A stretch of DNA of 64,000 nucleotides from Variovorax paradoxus EPS (GTDB lineage: Bacteria; Pseudomonadota; Gammaproteobacteria; Burkholderiales; Burkholderiaceae_C): contig NC_014931.1 of assembly GCF_000184745.1 (NCBI RefSeq), forward strand, positions 4,898,001-4,962,000, read 5' to 3'. Positions 49,935-61,600 of the stretch are shown in pieces. How positions within the stretch are numbered: the first letter of the stretch is position 1; each line of letters opens with the position of its first letter. Position numbers and translations under genes: made by a program. The notes under the pieces were generated by a model. The model was given only the letters and a program-made list of their open reading frames with translations, did not search any database and was not told the origin of the DNA.

Positions 49935-50276
49935 TTGCATGGCCCCGATGCCCCCGCCCTCAGACGTGCAGCAATCACCAACTGGCTTTCGGGTCGAAAC
50001 AAGGGCATCGAATCGACGCACCTGTTCGCCATTGCCGACTATTTCCGGGTCAATCCGCGATGGCTGGCCACCGGTGCCGGCCCCAAGTGGGCCGAAATCC
50101 CGATGGACCTGTCGAAGAATGTGCACCCGACCGTGGGCGAGGTACTGAGCAAGTTCGAGGAAGTGGTCGCCCGGCAAGAGCAGATGAACGAGGCCGAGCG
50201 CATCGAGCTCTACATCTGGCTGGTCGGCGAGAGGCTGGGTCTCCAGAAACCGGCTGCTTCGCAAACCGCGGCTTGA
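49935..50276 (+). CDS. XRE/Cro-like DNA-binding protein, short N-terminus
   Basis: A 113-residue ORF (TTG start) whose residues 12-45 (AAITNWLSGRNKGIESTHLF, AIADYFRVNPRWLATG) match the second half of phage-repressor-type helix-turn-helix domains. The first two helices normally preceding this are missing and an in-frame TGA at 49914 limits upstream extension. The C-terminal half (LSKFEEVVARQEQMNEAERI) is a helical tail. It may be a 5'-truncated remnant or may use a noncanonical start. It converges on the surface-protein gene. Confidence 0.5.
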   Translation: MHGPDAPALRRAAITNWLSGRNKGIESTHLFAIADYFRVNPRWLATGAGPKWAEIPMDLSKNVHPTVGEVLSKFEEVVARQEQMNEAERIELYIWLVGERLGLQKPAASQTAA

Positions 50277-50310
50277 AGGCCAGACGGCCCGCGCCCCGCG
50301 GCGACTTCGC

Positions 50311-53300
50311 TCAGTCCACCTTCACGCTGAACAGCACCGCCCCGGTGGCGCCCGGCGCCAGCGACCCGGTGAAGGACCAGCGCAGCCCGCCGGTTCCGCC
50401 CGCCGCTTGCGAGGCCGCACAGGCCACAGCCGGCGCAGGCAACGCATTGGCCGGCGTGTTCTTGCTGCAGGCGGTGAGCGAAGCCGGCGTGGTGCCGGCC
50501 TGCGCGGCCACGAAGCTGGTGTACTGCGGCGTCGTGTCGTTGACCGTCATGCCGGAGATCGGCGTGGTTCCGTTGTTGGTGTAGGTCACGCGGTATTCCA
50601 GGGTCTCGCCCGACTTGGCCTGGTTGTTCACGCCGAAGCCCGCACCCTGCGTGACGTTGCGCACTTCCTTCTTGAGCTCCAGCGCGCTGTTCGACACGGT
50701 GGTGGTGTCCAGCACCGTGTAGGTCGCGCTCAGCGCGGGGCCGGCGTTGGTGAAATCGAAGCTCGCCTGCAGCGTGCTCTGGTTGTTGCTGCCGTTGGCC
50801 GCGTTGGCCGGAATGAACTCCTGCATCACGATGCAGACGTTCTGCCCCGCCACCACCGTGAGCGGTGCCGACGGCGGATACAGCAGCGCGGCGCCGGGCT
50901 GCTGCGCGCCGGTACAGCCGGTGTCGGCAAAGATCTTGCCGCTCCAGCCGCTCACCGCCGGCGTGTCGACCGAATTCGAGATGCCGAAGCGCAGCGTGCC
51001 GCCGGTGCGCGCGATGAAGGTGTGGGCGTAGCTCACGGTGCTGCCGGGCATGCCGCTCTTGGCGCCGTCGGCCGCGAAGGTGTTGCGGTCCACGTCGCCG
51101 AAGTTCAGGCCGGCGTGGCCGGTGCCGTTCCAGGTGAAGGCGATGCGGTCGGGCGTGCCGGTGCGGGTGTAGGTGTAGCTCGTGCCGCCGCCCGCCACCG
51201 CCGAGCCCGAGGGCAGCGCCACGCTGCCGAACGAGGCGCCGGTCGACAGGCGCGATGCGGTGTTGGTCTCTTCCACGCACAGCGGTGCATTGGCGGCAGT
51301 GGCAAAGGGCACGTCGAGCGCGTAGTTGCCGGCGCCGTCGGTGGTGGCGGTCGAGAGCACGGTGGCCGCGCAGTTGGTCAGCCGCACGCTCACGCCCGCA
51401 ATGCCGCCTTCGGTGCCGTTGATGCGCCCGTCGTTCGCCACGCCCGAGCCTGTGCCGTTGTCGAGGAACACGCGGCCCGTCACGCTGAAGCCGAAGCTGT
51501 TGACGAAGGTGCAGGTGATGTTGGCGCCGGCCACCATGTTGGCCGCGGGAATCGTGAGCTCGTTGCCCGCGAGCGTGCCGAAGGGCACGGTGGGCGTGGC
51601 GCTGGAAGCATCGAGGCAGCTCGCGCTGACCGGGTTGGCGGGCCAGCCGGCGGGCGCGCTTTCCTTGATCTTGGCCAGTTGGCCGGCGGTGCCGGTCAGG
51701 TTGGCCGCGCCGTTGGCGGTGCCGGCACCGGTCACGGTGATGCTGTCGGTGGCGGCCGAGAGCCCGCTCAGCGCAAAGCCGAACAGGTTGGCGCCGGTGC
51801 CGCCGGTGGTGGTCTTCACGATCTGCACCCGGGGGAACGGCGGCGTGAAGGTGTTGGTGAAGGTGCAGGCGATGTTGCTGCCCGCCGCGGTGGCGGCTGC
51901 ATCGAGCGTCACCCTGCGGTTGGGCAGGTCGGGGGTGGCGGTGCCGCCTGCGCCGAGGCCGGTGCAGCTCACGCCGGTGAGCGCGTAGTTGGCGGGCAGC
52001 GGGTCTTCGGTGATGGTGGTGGCCACGCCGGGTGCGGTCAGCGTCTGGATCGCGCCCGCGACCGCGGTGCCGGCGGTCACGGTGGTGATCGTCTGTGCCG
52101 CGAGGCCGTTGGTGCCGGTGAAGCCGAACGGGCCGACGCCGCCGTTGCTCACCTTGCTGACCGTCACCGTGGCCGAGGCGGCGTTGGTGAAGGTGCACAC
52201 CAGCGGCCGGCCGTACTGCACGCTGGCCGCGGGGATCGTGTAGGTGCGCGCGTCGGCGCCGCTGCCCAGGCTGCCGACGGGCGTGCCGGCATCGGTGCAA
52301 GTGGCGCCCGCAAGGTTCCAGCCCGGCACCGCCGGCTCGGCGATGGTGATCGCGGCGCCCTGCGTCGTGGCCGAGAAGGGCTGCGTGCCGGCGGTCGCGG
52401 TGCTGCCGTCGACCTGCACCGCCGTGCCCGCTGCCACGGTGCTGACCACGCCGTTGGTCTGGGTGGTGTTGCTCAGCGTGAAGTTGAAGGGGCCGCCGGC
52501 GCCGCCGGTGGTGGTCTTCGACAGCACCACGGTCGGCGGCGCGCAGACCGCGGTGGTGGTCGCCTGCGCGAGGAAGCCTTCGGCGTTCGCTCCGCTCTTG
52601 ATGTGCACCACCACCGTGTTGCTGCCGGCGCGCCAGTTGCTCGCGAGCGTCGCGCTCGCCTGCCGGCCCGGATCGAACCCCCGGAAGTTGTAGGGATCGC
52701 CGCCGCCCTGCGGCACGCCGGGCACGGTCTGCAGCACGCCGTTGACGAACACTTCGGCCACCGAGTTGTCGGAATAGAAGTCCAGCTTCAGCGAGAAGGT
52801 CGCCGGGTTCACCGAGGCCGCCATGTTGAAGGTGAAGCGGTGGTAGACGTCGACGTTGCCCGTGTGGTTCGGGTTGTAGTTCGAGTTCCAGTTGGCGTTG
52901 CCGAACGGCGAGTCGATCCACGCACCGGGCGCCTTGTTGCCCACGTAGGCGCGCTGCCACGAGCTCACGGTGCCGGGGCCGCCGCTGGCAGCGCCCTCGC
53001 CCGATTCCCACACCGTGTCGCGGCCGCTGGTGAGCGGCGGTCCGTTCGCGCCGTTGTAGGCGGTGTTGAAGATCGCGGCGTTCGAGAGGCAACTCACCGT
53101 TGGTGGAACCGGCGGCGAGGTGGTGCCGGTGGCGCCGGTGTTGGTGAAGGTGCAGACCAGGTTGGTGCCGGGCGCCGTGGCCGCGGCATTGAGCGTGAGC
53201 GTGCGGCCCGAGAACGTGGCGGTGCCGCCGTTAGGCAGGCCCGTGCAGGAGGCGGCCGTCAGCGTGTAGCCCGCCGGCGGCACGCTTTCGGTGATGGTGG

Positions 53301-55617
53301 TGGCGGTGCTCGCGGCGGTGAGCGTCTGCGTCGCCGCGCTGGCGGCGGTGCCGGCCACGGTAGTGGTGATGCTCTGCGCAGCCAGGCCGTTGGTGCCGGT
53401 GAAATCGAAAGTGCCGACGCCGTTGGTCGAGATCGCGCGGATGGTCACGGTCGGCAGCGCCAGGAACCGGTACGTCTGCGGGCTCGGCAGATAGCTGCTG
53501 CCGCTGGCCGTGAAGGTGCCGCCCAGTGCCGCGCCGCCCAGGGTGACTGCGGTGGTGCTGTAGCTCCCGGCCTCGGTGGTCGTTGCCGTCACCTGGCAGG
53601 TGCCGGCGGCGCCGGTGGTGCAACTTCCCGCCGCGCCCTCGGCGCCGCCGTTGAAGGCCACGTCGGGCGTGGCGCCGAAGTTCACGACCACGCCGGCACC
53701 GACCGGATTGCCGCTCGCGTCGCGCACGAAAACCTGCAGCACGTCCTGCGCTGTGCCGTTGGCCACCTGGTTGTCGGTGACCACGCGCAGGCCCGACTGG
53801 GCGGCGCTCGGCGTGCCGGCCACGAAGCTGTAGCTCGCGGGGCTCGCGCCGTAGCTCTGGCCGTTCGCGGTGAAGACACCTGTCAACACGCCAAGCGGGA
53901 TTCTTACGACGGTGCTCTTCGTACCCGGCACCGTGCTGGTCGCACTGACCTGGCAGGTGCCGTCGGCGGCGGTGGTGCAAGTGCTTGCCGCGCCCACGGC
54001 GCCGCCATTGAAGGCCACGCCTGTGGTGGCGGCGAAGGTCACCACCGTGCCGGCCACCGGGTTGTCGGCCGCGTCGCGCACGATGGCTTCGAGCACGTCC
54101 TGCGCGCTGCCGTTGGCCACCTGGTTGTCGGTGACAGTGCGCTCGCCCGAACGCGCCAGCACGGCGGCCCCGGTCACCACGGTGGTGGCGGCGCTGGCGC
54201 AGCTCACCGTGGCGCTGGAGACGCACGCCGCGCCCGGCGCCGTGGCCGGCGTTCCGCTGCCCGCCACGTTGGTGTTCGCGTAGTTGGTGAGCACCGTGCC
54301 TGCGGCCACCAGCGGCGCCGTGGCATTGAGCGTGAAGCTGCGCACGCCGCCGTTGATCGGAATGCCACCGGAGGACAGCGTCACCGCGCAGTTCAGCAAC
54401 GCACCGGCTGCGCTCGGCATCGCGCCGCAATTCACAGCATTGACTCCAGTGCCCAGGCTCACCGTGTTGGCGATCACGCCCGGCGGAAGCTGCTCGCGCA
54501 CGACCATCGACGTGCCGCTGGTGGCGGGGCTGGTGTTGGTCAGGCTCAGGACGTAGGCGATGGCGGCACCCGGCGCCACCGTCGCCGGCGCCGTCTTGCT
54601 CAGCGCGATCGACAGCGGCGCATTGAACTGGATCACCACCTGGCCGTTGCCGCCGCTGGCGTCGCCGCCACCGCCCGTGCCGATGCCGGTCGCGTAGTGG
54701 ATGTCGCCCGTGCCCGCCGCCGCGCCGCCGCCATTGTTGGACGTCGAGATCGATCCCGCCGTCGAGGTCGTGCCGGTGACGCCGCCGATGTAGCCGGAGC
54801 CGCCACCGCCCATGCCGTTGGGCGAACTTCCCTGGCACAGCCCGCCGCCGCCGCCGAAGTAGCCGCCGCCGCCACCGCCGCCGCCTTCGTTCTGGTTCTC
54901 GTTGGTGGAGCCGCCGTTGCCGCCCTGCAGCGCGGAGCCGGCCGTCGGTGCGCCGAGATTGCAGGTGCCGCCCGAGCCGGCCGCGCCGCCCGCCGCCTGG
55001 GTGCCGGGCCGCCCGCTGCCGGCGACGCCGTCGTCGCTTCCGCTCGCGCCCCCGCCGCCGCCGCCGGCAGGCGTGCCCACGTCCCCGCCCGACGACGAGC
55101 CACCGCCGCCGCCGGCAATGAGGCGCGCGTTGCCCTGCGTGTAGGTCGTGGTGGCGAACACGCCCGACAGGCCGCCGCCGCTCGAGCCGATCGCCGTGGC
55201 CTGCGAGGTGCCGCCCGCGCCGCCGCCGCCGTAGGTCGTCGACGTATCGTTGACGCCGCCGCCCTCGCCCACGCGAACACCGAGCGCGGCGCCCGCCGCC
55301 ACCGTCAGCGTGCCGGAGGCGAACCCGCCGCCGCCACCGCCGCGCTGCGTGGGGAAGTAGCTGCTGTTGGGTCCGCCGCCGCCGGCGCCCCAGGCCTTGA
55401 TGAACACCGAGGTCACGCCGGTCGGCACGGTGAAGCTCTGGTCGCCGCCGGAGTAGGTCACCCGCACGCACGAGTTGTAGCCCGATTGGGGCGTGCACGT
55501 GGCCTGCGCAGCCCGCGCCGGTGCCGGCGTCAGCAGCAGTGCGAGCAGCGTCCAAAGTGCGGCGAGCGCCAGCACGGCGCGCGCGCGCCTGACGCCCGAA
55601 AAAAGGAATTGAGTCAT
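50311..55617 (-). CDS. Giant secreted surface protein: Gly-rich, DUF11, Big_1, SpaA-like
   Basis: A 1768-residue exported protein. Signal peptide ends near ARAAQA (about 37). Residues 60-320 are a glycine-rich region with GGGGGG runs; 330-430 a DUF11-like domain; 488-600 and 608-718 two bacterial Ig-like Big_1 repeats with near-identical TVTDNQVANGSAQDVL and VVTDNQVANGTAQDVL; four SpaA/prealbumin-like repeats (about 721-826, 1028-1146, 1147-1255, 1262-1373) share TGTNGLAAQ- and CTFTN-type words; a PA14/lectin-like insert sits at about 845-1020; 1378-1440 is an SdrD-B-like domain; a DUF11-like end follows. ATG 55617 has an AGGA site; ATG 55653 overlaps the upstream stop. Probable adhesin or matrix component. 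Confidence 0.85.
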   Translation of the reverse strand: MTQFLFSGVRRARAVLALAALWTLLALLLTPAPARAAQATCTPQSGYNSCVRVTYSGGDQSFTVPTGVTSVFIKAWGAGGGGPNSSYFPTQRGGGGGGFASGTLTVAAGAALGVRVGEGGGVNDTSTTYGGGGAGGTSQATAIGSSGGGLSGVFATTTYTQGNARLIAGGGGGSSSGGDVGTPAGGGGGGASGSDDGVAGSGRPGTQAAGGAAGSGGTCNLGAPTAGSALQGGNGGSTNENQNEGGGGGGGGYFGGGGGLCQGSSPNGMGGGGSGYIGGVTGTTSTAGSISTSNNGGGAAAGTGDIHYATGIGTGGGGDASGGNGQVVIQFNAPLSIALSKTAPATVAPGAAIAYVLSLTNTSPATSGTSMVVREQLPPGVIANTVSLGTGVNAVNCGAMPSAAGALLNCAVTLSSGGIPINGGVRSFTLNATAPLVAAGTVLTNYANTNVAGSGTPATAPGAACVSSATVSCASAATTVVTGAAVLARSGERTVTDNQVANGSAQDVLEAIVRDAADNPVAGTVVTFAATTGVAFNGGAVGAASTCTTAADGTCQVSATSTVPGTKSTVVRIPLGVLTGVFTANGQSYGASPASYSFVAGTPSAAQSGLRVVTDNQVANGTAQDVLQVFVRDASGNPVGAGVVVNFGATPDVAFNGGAEGAAGSCTTGAAGTCQVTATTTEAGSYSTTAVTLGGAALGGTFTASGSSYLPSPQTYRFLALPTVTIRAISTNGVGTFDFTGTNGLAAQSITTTVAGTAASAATQTLTAASTATTITESVPPAGYTLTAASCTGLPNGGTATFSGRTLTLNAAATAPGTNLVCTFTNTGATGTTSPPVPPTVSCLSNAAIFNTAYNGANGPPLTSGRDTVWESGEGAASGGPGTVSSWQRAYVGNKAPGAWIDSPFGNANWNSNYNPNHTGNVDVYHRFTFNMAASVNPATFSLKLDFYSDNSVAEVFVNGVLQTVPGVPQGGGDPYNFRGFDPGRQASATLASNWRAGSNTVVVHIKSGANAEGFLAQATTTAVCAPPTVVLSKTTTGGAGGPFNFTLSNTTQTNGVVSTVAAGTAVQVDGSTATAGTQPFSATTQGAAITIAEPAVPGWNLAGATCTDAGTPVGSLGSGADARTYTIPAASVQYGRPLVCTFTNAASATVTVSKVSNGGVGPFGFTGTNGLAAQTITTVTAGTAVAGAIQTLTAPGVATTITEDPLPANYALTGVSCTGLGAGGTATPDLPNRRVTLDAAATAAGSNIACTFTNTFTPPFPRVQIVKTTTGGTGANLFGFALSGLSAATDSITVTGAGTANGAANLTGTAGQLAKIKESAPAGWPANPVSASCLDASSATPTVPFGTLAGNELTIPAANMVAGANITCTFVNSFGFSVTGRVFLDNGTGSGVANDGRINGTEGGIAGVSVRLTNCAATVLSTATTDGAGNYALDVPFATAANAPLCVEETNTASRLSTGASFGSVALPSGSAVAGGGTSYTYTRTGTPDRIAFTWNGTGHAGLNFGDVDRNTFAADGAKSGMPGSTVSYAHTFIARTGGTLRFGISNSVDTPAVSGWSGKIFADTGCTGAQQPGAALLYPPSAPLTVVAGQNVCIVMQEFIPANAANGSNNQSTLQASFDFTNAGPALSATYTVLDTTTVSNSALELKKEVRNVTQGAGFGVNNQAKSGETLEYRVTYTNNGTTPISGMTVNDTTPQYTSFVAAQAGTTPASLTACSKNTPANALPAPAVACAASQAAGGTGGLRWSFTGSLAPGATGAVLFSVKVD

Positions 55618-55649
55618 CTGTCCTGCCATGCCGGCCGAATCTTTTCTTG

Positions 55650-58600
55650 TCATGGGCCGGCCGCCGCGTTCGCGTTCGCAGCGCCTGCCGAGGGGAAGCC
55701 GAGCCCCGTCTCGTCGAACTTGAAGCGCAGGCGAATGTACGCGCCCTTGCTGGTGTATTCGTTGGCGGTGAGGTCGCGGTCCTTGAGGCCGACGACGTTG
55801 TAGCCCACCGAGACCCACAGGTTCGTCATTGCCTGGTAGCCCACCTCGACGCCCAGCGTCTTCTGCAGCGCGCCGCCCTTGCCGTACAAGAGGCCGGCCT
55901 GGATGCCGAAGTCCCAGTCCTTGTCGATGTCCTGCGTGTAGCGCGCCTGCAGCAGATGCGCCCAGTAGGTGCTCTTGAGCCAGCCGTCGTCGGCGCGCGA
56001 CCACTTGGCCGCGTAGCGCCCGTTGATCACGGTGCCGGGACGCGGGTTGTAGTTGACGTGGGCCGAGACGATGTCGGCGCTCGTGCTGCCCGGCAGGCTC
56101 GCATTGCCCGAGCCCGAGCCGAAGACGCTCGCGCCGTCGAGCGCACCGGTCGAACTGCCTGTGCCGACCACGCGCTCGGAACGGCGCTCGTAGCGCATCA
56201 GCGCATTCCAGCTGTCGGTGTCGACGGGGCGGTAGGCCAGGCCGATCTGGTGGCGCGCGAGGTGGTGTTCGTTGCCCGCGTTGGTGCCCTGCCCTTCGCT
56301 GTCGCTCATCACGCTGCGTGCGAGCAGGCTCCACGCGCGGTCGATCTTGTAGCCGAAGCCGGCGCTGAACAGGCGCGTGTTCGCATCGTCGCCACGCCGG
56401 CCTTCGAGCACGCCGCTCGCCTTGATGCGCTCGGTGCCGTATTCGACGCCGCCGGTGATGGCCGTCGATTGGCCGAGGCCGCCCGCGTAGCCCGTGCCGG
56501 TGTTGCCGCTGTTGACCGGGCCGCCGAGCTGGCGCGTGTGTTCGATGCCGCCGGTCAGGCGCCACTGGTCGTTGAGCTTGAAGGTGTTGCGCACGCCGGT
56601 CGCCGCCTGCGCGGCGCGGCCGTCGATGCTGTCGGCCAGCCGGTATTCGCTGTAGACGCGGCCGCCTTCCATGTAGCTGCTCTCGATGCCCAGGATGCCG
56701 ACGTTGTTCGAGCCGGTCGTGCCCAGCTCGTCCTGGTTGTAGAGGCTGGAGACCAGCTCGTAGCGGCCGTAGATGCGCGTCTTGTCGGTCACGGCGTAGT
56801 TGCCGCCGATGGCCAGCACATGGCGATCGGACTTGCGGATGTCCTGCTCGCCCTCGACGAACACGTTGGCCTGCGGCAGGCCCGGCACCTGGGCCGAGAT
56901 GCGCGCGCGCACGGTCGTCAGGTCTTCGGCATTCGCATTCGCGGTGGCCGCAGCGCCCAGCGCTGTGACGTTGCCGGCGCCCACGCCGCTGCCGAGGTTG
57001 CCGCTGTAGGTCGAGATCTGGCCGTAGTCGAAACCGGAGCTGGTGCCCAGGCCCGCGCCGCTCTGGCCGTGGCGCAGGCCCACTTCGGCGACCAGCTGCT
57101 CGCCGACCTTCTTCTGCACGCTGGCAGTGAAGCCGCGGCGGCTGCCGCCGAGCAGCGCGTCCTGGCTGAAGAGCGCCTCGCCGCGCAGCGCGGTGCTGGT
57201 GTCGATGCGGTACTCGGCGCGCGCCGACGCTTCGGTGCGCCCGGCCGAGAAACTCGCGCCGGGGTTGTCGAAGCCGGTGCTGGTCTTGCTGGCCAGCGCC
57301 ACCACGGCGAGGTCCTCGGTCTGATGGCGCAGCTCCACGCGGCCGCCGCTGCCCTTGCCGTTCTTGTCGGACTCGGTGCGCACCCACTCGCCGGCCATGG
57401 TGGTGTTCTCGCCCACGCGCGCCACCGCGGTGAGCGCGCCGAGCTTGCGGCGGTTCTCCGGGTTCTCGTCGGTGCTCGCGACCACGCCCAGTTGCAGGTT
57501 GTCGGTCACCTTCACCTGCACGTCGGTGCCGGCCACGTTGAACTTCGGCCCGCCGGCGTCGACCTCGTAGGTCACGCGGATCGACTGCGGATTGAGGTTC
57601 GCATCGACCGAGGAGATCGCATGCGTGAAGAGGATGCGGCGCGTAAGCGGCTCGATCGTGTAGTCCACGAAGCGCGCGACCGTCGTGCGCTGCAGCACCA
57701 GGTCGGGCTGGTTGCGGTCGCGCACCACCACCTCGACCTGCTCGCTGTTGTCGACGAACTCGCCGCCCGTGGCGCTCAGGTAGTACGGGCCCGAGGTGCC
57801 GACCGCGCGGAACTCTTCCACCTGCTGCGTCTGCGCAGTGCGCGAGAAGAAGCTGGTGGCGCGCACGTTGCCGTCGTCGTAGACGTGCTTCAGGCCCGTG
57901 AGCGCGCGGTTGTTCTGGCTCAGGTTGCGCACCTCGGTGCTGCTGGCGGTGGTGAAGTCGCCGTACAGCAGGTACGAGCGGTTCTTGTCGATGCGCACGT
58001 AGAGCTTCTGCGTGCTCTGCGCGTCGAAGCCCTTCACCGACGAGTCGCCGTACACCGGATAGAACTCGTCGGGCCGGATGTCGCGGAACAGGCGGTCGTC
58101 GCGCGTCTTGGCCGAGTCGTAGGCGGCCGTGAGCAGGTACTCGCCCTTGACGGTGCCCTTGAAGAAGAAGGCGCTGCGGGCGGCCGCACGGCGGTTGTTG
58201 CTTTCGTCGGCCAGGCCGGTGAGCTCGGCCTCGAAGGCGGCGCCGGCAGGCATCGCGCCCAGCGGCACGCCGCCGCGCCTGGTGAGGTCGAGCACGCCTT
58301 CGACGATGCCCACGCCGATCATCGGCCGCATCTCGGGCAAGAGCGCGAGGCGCACTTCCTTCACGAAGCTGCCGGCCGTCACGCGCAGGCGCGCATCGCC
58401 GGGTTCGCCGGGCGGCAGCAGGCGGAACTCGGCCGCGCCGCCTTCCATGAAGACCTGCGTGCCCGGCTCGGCGGGGTTCAGGTCTTCGTCGAGCCAGCGG
58501 CCGCGGTCGGTTTCCAGGGTGAGCTGGGTGCGCGCGGTCACGGGCACGCCGGCGGCGTCGGTCAGGCGCACCTTCACGATCACCGGCGTGCGCAGGTCGG

Positions 58601-61600
58601 CCTGCGCGGACACGGGCAGCTCGACCTGAATGGCACCGAGCTTGTCGGGCGCGACCACGGTGATGTGCTGCGCGGTGCCGCGCGCGTTGCCGAAGGGGTC
58701 CATGCCCTCCAGCAACAGGCGGTTGGCGCCGGGCTGCAGCACCACGCCGATGTATTCCCAGGCGCCGAGCTTCTTCGCATCGAGCTGGGTCTTCTTGCCG
58801 ACGCGCCGCTCCTCGATGACCTTGCCGTTGACGGTGAGGCGCAGCGCGAGGCCGGCCTCGCCCTTCACGCGCACATTGACCGACTGGGCCGGCAGCGTGT
58901 CGCCGTCCTTCAGGTCGATGAAGCCGAGGGCGTTGCCTTCGATCCGCGGCAGCAGTGCTTCGAGTTCGACCGGGCTGGGCACGGCCTGCGGCAGCAGCGG
59001 GTTGGCGCGCGGCGCGAGCATCTGGGTGCTGGTGTTGACCGGCCGGCTGGCGAAGGCGCCCACGCCCGCCGCACCGCCACCCGTGGCCGAAGCGCCCTGC
59101 GCGTTGGTGGGCAGGCCGTTCAATGCCGCGAACAGGCTGCCGGCGGGCGTGGGTGCCGGCGCGGCGCTGGCGCCGAGCGTGCCGCTCGCCGTGCCCGATG
59201 CGCCGTTGACGAAGCTGCTTGCGCCCGACGGTGCCACCGGCATCGCGATGAGCGGTGCCGAGTTGGCGAGCGTGGAACCGGTGCTGCCGGTACTGCCCGT
59301 GACCGACGACTGCCCGCTGGCAGGCAGCGAGCGCACGTCGCCCACCGGCACGATGCGGCCTTCGGGGTCGAGCCGCATGCGCACCTGCGCCTCGGCTTCG
59401 GTGTCGGGACTGGCGGCAATGGCCGCGCGGCGCGCGATCACGTCCTTCATCACGTCGGGTGCGTCGCAGTTGCCGACGATGAAGTTGGCCTTGTGGAACT
59501 CGCCCTTCTTCAGGTCGACGAAACGGCTCTCGGGACGGCCGGCATTGCGGTTGTCGAGCACCGCGAGCTGCGCCCCCGGGGGCAGCGTGGTCTGGTCGAC
59601 GCGCAGCACGTGCGTGAGGGGCTTCAGGCCGTACAGGCTCCACTTGCCTTCCACGTCGGTGATGACATGGGTGCCGTCTTCCATGTAGAGGCGCACGCCC
59701 GGCACGCCGATTTCATCGTCGCCCTCTTGCCGCCCGTCGCGCTTGCAGTCCATGTAGACCTTGCCGAACATGAAGGCGTCGTCGGAGAACACGCCGCCGG
59801 TCACGCGCACGGTCCAGCTCGCCAGGTTCGACTGCATCGGGCCCGAGTTCGCGCGCGCGCGGTTGACGGCATCGCCGTTGGTGGGTGCACCCACGCCGAT
59901 GCGCACGCGGTAGCGCACCGTGGCCGACTGGTCCACGCCCAGCTTCAGCGCCGGGTAGTCGAAGAACAACTGCGGGCCCGCGCCGCCGACCGGATCGACC
60001 GCGGCCGAGCCGTTCAGGCGCACGCTCTTCGCCACATAGGCAAAGCCTGGCGGCAGGGTGTCGGACAGCCGCACGCCGGTGACCGGAAAGCCCGTCTTGT
60101 TGGTGACGACCAGGGCGTAGTCCATGAAGTCGCCGAACTCGGCCTGGCGCTTGCTGCCTTCCTTGCGCAGCACCAGCCCGAGCACATTGCCCGGATCGAG
60201 CGGGATGTGGTTGTGCACCACGTCGCAGGCGGCGCCCGCGGCATCGAGGCCTGCGTTGACCGAGAAGTAATGGGTGGTCGCATCCGCCCCTTGCGGCGCG
60301 CCGGCATTCGGCACGATGGCGCCGCAGCGGCTGAAGGTGCCGGCCGTGGCCGGGATGAGCTGCGACGGCGCCACGTAGCCGCTGCCCGCGGGCGGCACCA
60401 CGCCGATCGCGTAGGTGCAAGAGCCGGTGACCGGCGGCGACTGCAGGTAGAACTGGTAGCCGCCGTCGGCGCCGGTGACCATGGAGATGCTGCCGTTGGC
60501 ATTGACCGTGTACAGGCCCGACGCGCCGCCGTACAACTGGTCCGCGGTGATCGGCGTGACCGCCCCGCTGCTGCACGACTGGCGCGTGAAGGTGACGACC
60601 GCGCCGGCCACCGGCTCGCGCGTGACCGCGTTGTAGACCACGCCCTGCGGATCGACCAGCAGCGACTGCACCGAGCTCGCGCTCGCCACCACCAGCATGG
60701 CCGGCGTGACGTTCACCGTGTTCTGGTCGAAGGCCGCGGCCCAGCCCTTGTTGGTGACTGCCACGCGGCCACCGATGGCCGCTGGCTTCTGCGTGATGCG
60801 CACGGTGAACGACAGCTCTTCGCTCTGGCCCGGCGCGAGCGCGCGGCTGCCGTCGGTCACGCTCAGCACGGCTTCGGTCGGCAGCCTGAACGGGTCGCTG
60901 CTCGCCAGCGACTCGCGGTCGCAGCTCGCGCGGCCCGTGAAGCCGGCCGCCGCGTTGAGCACGCCGTTGCGCGCCTTCGGCGGTGCGATCAGTTCCCAGG
61001 CGGCCACGAGGCCGTCGGGCTTGTCCATGTCGAAAGTGCAGTTCAGGTTGTCGATGAGCCGCAGGTTCGGCGCCGCGGCCACGCCGGTGTTGGTCACCTT
61101 CAGGTGGTAGTCGAGCTCGTACACGCCCTGCGCCACGCGCCGCGGTGCCGAGGCTGTCTTGACCAGCGAGAGCGTGGGCAACTGCGTGGACACCGGCGTG
61201 GGCGAGCTGTCGTTGTTCGGGTTGCCGTCGCCGTCGGCATCGGGGTTGCTGCCGTTGACCGAATCGTCGAAAGCCACGGGCGCGCCGCCCGGCGTGAGCG
61301 CACCTTGCGCACGCGCGGTGTTCAGGAGCGTGCCGGCGCGGCCGCCGACATTGAAGCGCACGTCGAAGCGCACGGTGAACTGCGCACCCACCGGCAGCAC
61401 CGCGCCGGGCGCGAGCAGGCTCTGCGCGCCGGCGGTGCCGTTGAACGCGCTGTTGACGGCGGCCACGGTGCCGCTCACGCCGTTGCCCTGGTTGCTCGCG
61501 ATGGCCAGCGAGCCCGGCACGATCGTGTACTGGTTCGCGGCCGGCACGGCCGCCGGGGTGAAGGCGCCGAACTGCGTGGTGCCGCTGCCTTCCATGAGGT

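Noticed and set aside
49649..50276. Prophage remnant
   Set aside because: Only one XRE-like ORF and two palindromes; no integrase, structural genes or att-like direct repeats were seen.
50407..55803. Plus-strand open frame of about 1800 codons opposite the surface protein
   Set aside because: Antisense of a repetitive Gly/Ala/Thr-rich gene; translation is Arg/Gly/Val repetitive with no start site or family match.
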